Origin: Endomychus coccineus
Lineage: Eukaryota > Arthropoda > Insecta > Coleoptera > Endomychidae
NCBI GenBank assembly: GCA_958510875.1
Contig: OY294070.1
Coordinates: forward strand, 992,001-1,056,000
Direction: 5' to 3'
Length of the DNA: 64,000 bases
The translations under genes and the position numbers were made by a program. Positions 60,387 through 64,000 of this stretch are shown piece after piece. Below the pieces are notes generated by a model that saw only the letters and a program-made list of their open reading frames with translations, was not told the origin of the DNA and searched no databases. Position 1 is the stretch's first letter; each line of letters opens with the position of its first letter.

Positions 60387-60857
60387 TCCAAAATTCACGA
60401 ATCCTTAGTTCTTAGAAGTAATAGAAATATTGTATTAGATAAATTGGTACGTTATTTCTATTTATCTTACTTTGGTTTTCAAGGCTAGCTCATCGAACAA
60501 GCCTATATTTCATGATTCTGTGATTGAAGTTGTTCATAGAATAGCGGTGAAGGCTTTTCTGTAACTTGGGTAGAACATCAAATAACCAAATACGCACAGA
60601 ACAATCCAACACATTGTGATTCTGTGATTGAAGTTGCTCATAGAATAGTAGTGAAGTTTTCTTTGTAATTTGGGTAGAACATCAAATAAGCAAGTGCACA
60701 CAGAACAACCCATCACTTCATGGTTTGTGATTAGAATTTAATTGTTCTATGGTAATAGTTCAAATGACCTAATGCACACAGAATATTTCACAAGTGTATC
60801 ATCTTCTATGCTACCTATCTTATAGGTTAGGTGAAGACTAGTAATTATTACAAAACA
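60387..60857. promoter_or_regulatory. 471-bp bidirectional promoter region between NDUFAF2 and AP-3 mu
   Basis: The two start codons face away from each other, with 471 bp between them, so a shared promoter is likely (inference). No TATA box is placed convincingly for either gene. About 60% of the interval is a tandem repeat (60513-60790). Confidence 0.55.
60513..60790. repeat. 103-bp tandem duplication with a third decayed copy
   Basis: TGATTCTGTGATTGAAGTTG at 60513 and TGATTCTGTGATTGAAGTTG (then CTC) at 60616 begin two copies that share GGGTAGAACATCAAATAA and GCACAGAACAA or ACACAGAACAA. A shorter third version ends with TGCACACAGAATA near 60783. Confidence 0.85.
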
Positions 60858-62105
60858 ATGATTCACAGTTTGTTTATAATAAATTCCTCGGGTGATGTAT
60901 TTTTGGAGAAACATTGGCGCAGCGTTATCTCAAGATCAATATGTGACTATTATTTAGACGCCCAAAGGGCCAATCAACATGATATAGCTCCGGTGATAGC
61001 AACACCTCATCACTATCTGATTTCCATCCAAAGGGGAGGTGTAGGTTTTGTGGCTGTTTGTATGGAAGAAATACCCCCTTTGTTTGTTATTGAATTTCTA
61101 CATCGCGTTGTTGACACGTTTCAAGACTACTTCTCAGATTGTACCGAAAGTATAATTAAAGAAAATTATGTCGTGGTTTATGAATTATTGGACGAAATGC
61201 TTGATAATGGCTTTCCTCTAGCTACCGAAAGCAACATATTGAAAGAATTGATCAAACCACCCAATTTCCTGCGAACTATAACCAATACGGTAACTGGGAA
61301 GACTAACATGAGCGATGTTCTGCCTACGGGTCAGTTATCGAATATCCCATGGAGACGAACCGGTGTAAAATACACAAACAATGAAGCCTACTTTGATGTA
61401 ATTGAGGAAGTGGATGCTATTATTGACAAAACTGGAGCTACAGTCTGTGCCGAAATACAGGGATATATCGACTGTTGCATCAAACTCAGCGGTATGCCAG
61501 ATCTTACTTTGTCGTTTATCAATCCGAGACTGTTTGACGACGTTAGTTTCCATCCGTGTGTACGATTCAAGAGATGGGAAACTGAACGTGTTCTGTCTTT
61601 CATCCCGCCTGACGGTAATTTTCGACTCATTTCGTACCACGTCAGTAGTCAAAGTACAGTGGCCATTCCCATCTATGTCCGGCACAATCTCACGATGAAA
61701 ACAGGCGAACAAGGCCGACTAGATTTGACTGTAGGTCCCAAACAAACGTTGGGTCGTACCATTGAAAGTGTGAAACTGGAAGTGTTGCTACCCAAATGTA
61801 TCTTGAACTGTGTATTAACGGCCAATCAGGGGAAGTATAACTTTGATTCTGTGTCGAAAACGTTGCACTGGGACATTGGCAAGATCGATTCGAGCAAACT
61901 GCCAAATATCCGTGGTAACGTTACGATTGCAAGCGGATCGAACACGGTAGATTTGAATCCGTCGATTAACGTGCATTTCAGTATCAATCAGCTTGCGGTG
62001 AGTGGTTTGAAAGTGAACAGACTGGACATGTACGGGGAGAAGTATAAGCCTTTTAAGGGTGTAAAATATATAACAAAAGCTGGACGATTTCAAATTAGAA
62101 TGTGA
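60858..62105 (+). CDS. AP3M: AP-3 adaptor complex mu subunit
   Basis: 415 residues in one exon, the usual length of the family (about 418 in vertebrates). ATG at 60858 gives MIHSLFIINSSGDVFLEKHW, the conserved longin-domain start. A frame extension to 60831 relies on GTG and is rejected. Residues 1-140 form the longin-like domain. About 165-415 is the mu-homology domain that binds tyrosine-based (YxxPhi) sorting signals, with VPWRRTGVKY-like (here IPWRRTGVKYTNNEAYFDV) and the C-terminal tail GVKYITKAGRFQIRM. With the delta, beta3 and sigma3 subunits it forms AP-3, which sorts cargo to lysosome-related organelles. The Drosophila orthologue is carmine (an eye-colour gene). Lack of introns could reflect intron loss or retrocopying. 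Confidence 0.95.
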   Translation: MIHSLFIINSSGDVFLEKHWRSVISRSICDYYLDAQRANQHDIAPVIATPHHYLISIQRGGVGFVAVCMEEIPPLFVIEFLHRVVDTFQDYFSDCTESIIKENYVVVYELLDEMLDNGFPLATESNILKELIKPPNFLRTITNTVTGKTNMSDVLPTGQLSNIPWRRTGVKYTNNEAYFDVIEEVDAIIDKTGATVCAEIQGYIDCCIKLSGMPDLTLSFINPRLFDDVSFHPCVRFKRWETERVLSFIPPDGNFRLISYHVSSQSTVAIPIYVRHNLTMKTGEQGRLDLTVGPKQTLGRTIESVKLEVLLPKCILNCVLTANQGKYNFDSVSKTLHWDIGKIDSSKLPNIRGNVTIASGSNTVDLNPSINVHFSINQLAVSGLKVNRLDMYGEKYKPFKGVKYITKAGRFQIRM

Positions 62106-62940
62106 TGTTGCTATTAATCTCTCTATTTTCAACTGTAATGGATTTGTTATCGTATCTGAATATTTATGTAGGTGTGTACCTATGACTGTTTATTTTTATA
62201 AATGTGTGCTCTTTATATTGTTATTTCTATTGTCTTGAGTTTTGTATTAAATTCATAATAACAAACAATTTGAATATCTATTTTTAAAAATACCTAAAAG
62301 GAAATAAGTACTGACAAACTAAAATAAATCCCCTAAATCTCCTAAAAATACTGTAAGTGCAGAGGATCTTTCCCCTACCAAGAGTCATCATCAGAGTAAA
62401 CTAAATTATGAATCAAAATGTGCCCTGTTTCAATGCTATTTGGAGATAATAATGCAAACAATGGGTGTTACCCTTAGCTGGAGATGAATCGAAATTTAAT
62501 AAATTGATTTTTCGTTAATACATTTCCATCCCTTCTAAATTACTTAGATATTTGTCGTTACTGTGTTTCAAGAGAGTTTATTACTTTTGAACACATTGCT
62601 AATAGGAAGTCAATGTGGAAAATGTCAAATTGCATCTTTGCTCAATTCAACATATTTTTTTCAAAAGGTACTTAACAACCATTAGATGCAGAATGCTCGG
62701 CCGAAACCACGGAATTCATCATCCCGCATTTAAGCACATTTGACATAACAACCTGTTTACCTTCGAAATGTAAATAATATGATTCAGAGACAATAATATA
62801 TTTTATATAACATTGACGTGTTTTTTTTTACAAATCCCACTTTCCTATCCCAAATTATCCTTATCTGTTACCAGAAGTTTTGTAACAATTTACTAATTTT
62901 CTACGGAACTTTTGCTTCAAAGTGCAAAGCTTGTACGAGA
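62106..62940. other. 3' flank of AP-3 mu with a dispersed repeat
   Basis: ATTAAA at about 62247 and AATAAA at about 62322 are candidate poly(A) signals. About 62350-62490 is a copy of the dispersed repeat seen at 10668 (TCATCATCAGAGTAAACTAA, ATCAAAATGTGCCC, AATAATGCAAACAA). No further gene. Confidence 0.5.
62350..62490. repeat. dispersed repeat, copy 2
   Basis: Same motif order as at 10668-10815, including the GATGAAT tail, at roughly three-quarters identity by eye. Confidence 0.7.
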
Positions 62941-64000
62941 AATTGAAATTTCCTACCAGGAGAGCATACGAGCGAGGAGGTATATATTTATTAGGAGCAG
63001 CAATATAGGCAACACATAATACACCTTGATGTATTATTAGTTGCAGGATAATGATCTTAGTTTCTACTGGAATTTTTGATGCAGCGCTAATAGTTTTATT
63101 CTAGAAATTTAAAATTTCCTACCAGGATAGCATACGAGCGAGGAGGTATATTTATTAGGAGTAGCAATTTAGGCAACACATAATACACCTTGATGTATTA
63201 TTGGTTGCAGGATAATGATCTTAGTTTCTACTGGAATTTTTGATGCAGAGCTAATGATTTTATTCTAGAAATTTATAATTTCCTACCAGGATAGCATACG
63301 AGCGAGGAGGTATATTTATTAGGAGCAGCAATGTAGGCAACACATAATACACCTTGATGTATTATTGGTTGCAGGATAATGATCTTAGTTTCTACTGGAA
63401 TTTTTGATGCAGAGCTAATGATTTTATTCTAGAAATTTATAATTTCCTACCAGGATAGCATACGAGCGAGGAGGTATATTTATTAGGAGTAGCAATTTAG
63501 GCAACACATAATACACCTTGATGTATTATTGGTTGCAGGATAATGATCTTAGTTTCTACTGGAATTTTTGATGCAGAGCTAATGATTTTATTCTAGAAAT
63601 TTATAATTTCCTACCAGGATAGCATACGAGCGAGGAGGTATATTTATTAGGAGCAGCAATGTAGGCAACACATAATACACCTTGATGTATTATTGGTTGC
63701 AGGATAATGATCTTAGTTTCTACTGGAATTTTTGATGCAGCGCTAATAGTTTTATTCTAGAAATTTAAAATTTCCTACCAGGATAGCATACGAGCGAGGA
63801 GGTATATTTATTAGGAGTAGCAATTTAGGCAACACATAATACACCTTGATGTATTATTGGTTGCAGGATAATGATCTTAGTTTCTACTGGAATTTTTGAT
63901 GCAGAGCTAATGATTTTATTCTAGAAATTTATAATTTCCTACCAGGATAGCATACGAGCGAGGAGGTATATTTATTAGGAGCAGCAATGTAGGCAACACA
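62941..64000. repeat. 164-bp satellite array, at least six and a half copies, open at the window end
   Basis: The mark CATACGAGCGAGGAGG recurs at 62965, 63131, 63295, 63459, 63623, 63787 and 63951: periods of 166 then 164 bp throughout. Each unit holds a small palindrome (TAATACA, CCTTGA, TGTATTA) and a TTGCAGGATAATGATCTTAG block. Units alternate between a type with GGAGCAGCAATGTAGG (or ATATAGG) and one with GGAGTAGCAATTTAGG. The variant GCAGCGCTAATAGTT appears only in the first and fifth, so units are organised in pairs or fours. There is no ORF, and repeats are contiguous without spacers. Confidence 0.95.

Noticed and set aside
60387..60398. Four-codon extension of NDUFAF2
   Set aside because: It starts at GTG; the ATG at 60386 is the first proper start.
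60831..60857. Nine-codon N-terminal extension of AP-3 mu
   Set aside because: It starts at GTG, not ATG, and the family begins at MIHSLF.
62941..64000. Regular repeats considered as a CRISPR array
   Set aside because: Units of 164 bp are contiguous with no unique spacers, and the genome is eukaryotic; this is a satellite.

Overview
The window looks like a chromosome segment of an arthropod, most likely an insect and possibly a beetle (inference; no marker gene settles the order). It is AT-rich, its long genes are broken by GT-AG introns, and it is crowded with eukaryotic transposon remnants: Tc1/mariner, hAT, Penelope-like, non-LTR, Helentron-like and tyrosine-recombinase elements. Exons are clearly richer in GC than the surrounding DNA. 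There is nothing bacterial, no operon and no CRISPR array.

Three host genes can be supported. (1) A very large plus-strand gene for a nuclear C2H2 zinc-finger protein runs from at least 12376 to 43018. I could place ten coding exons whose splice phases all agree, giving 12,117 coding bases (4,038 residues plus stop). Its 5' end is missing; a candidate upstream exon lies at 275-335. The first half of the protein is low-complexity and charged (poly-Q, RDPR motifs, a KERE-rich helix, an AT-hook). The second half carries about two dozen scattered C2H2-type fingers. (2) A minus-strand, intronless NDUFAF2 homologue (complex I assembly factor) lies at 59967-60386. (3) A plus-strand, intronless AP-3 mu subunit (carmine/AP3M) lies at 60858-62105. 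Genes 2 and 3 are head to head, with 471 bp between their start codons that include a 103-bp tandem duplication.

Layout: 1-12375 is mostly gene-poor, with a Tc1 transposase remnant, diverged tandem repeats and a non-LTR RT remnant. 12376-43018 is the zinc-finger gene. Its introns hold Penelope-like RT, a non-LTR RNase H remnant, a 62-bp minisatellite, 0.5-kb tandem repeats and a foldback element next to the last exon. 43019-59120 is a transposon-rich intergenic block: a roughly 180-bp tandem array, a perfect 158-bp inverted repeat, a tandemly duplicated 540-bp unit with splice-like signals, a hAT remnant with its target duplication, an apparently intact two-exon tyrosine recombinase gene, a deleted mariner, an 880-bp element with long terminal inverted repeats, and a Penelope GIY-YIG fragment abutting a Helentron-like helicase/endonuclease fragment. 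59967-62105 holds the head-to-head pair. 62941-64000 is a 164-bp satellite array that runs off the end of the window and shows higher-order periodicity.

The strongest candidates for something new are the intact tyrosine recombinase with its nearby palindrome and flanking inverted repeats, the identical-arm 158-bp inverted repeat, the duplicated 540-bp splice-signal unit, the satellite's higher-order structure, and the unusual size and architecture of the zinc-finger gene.
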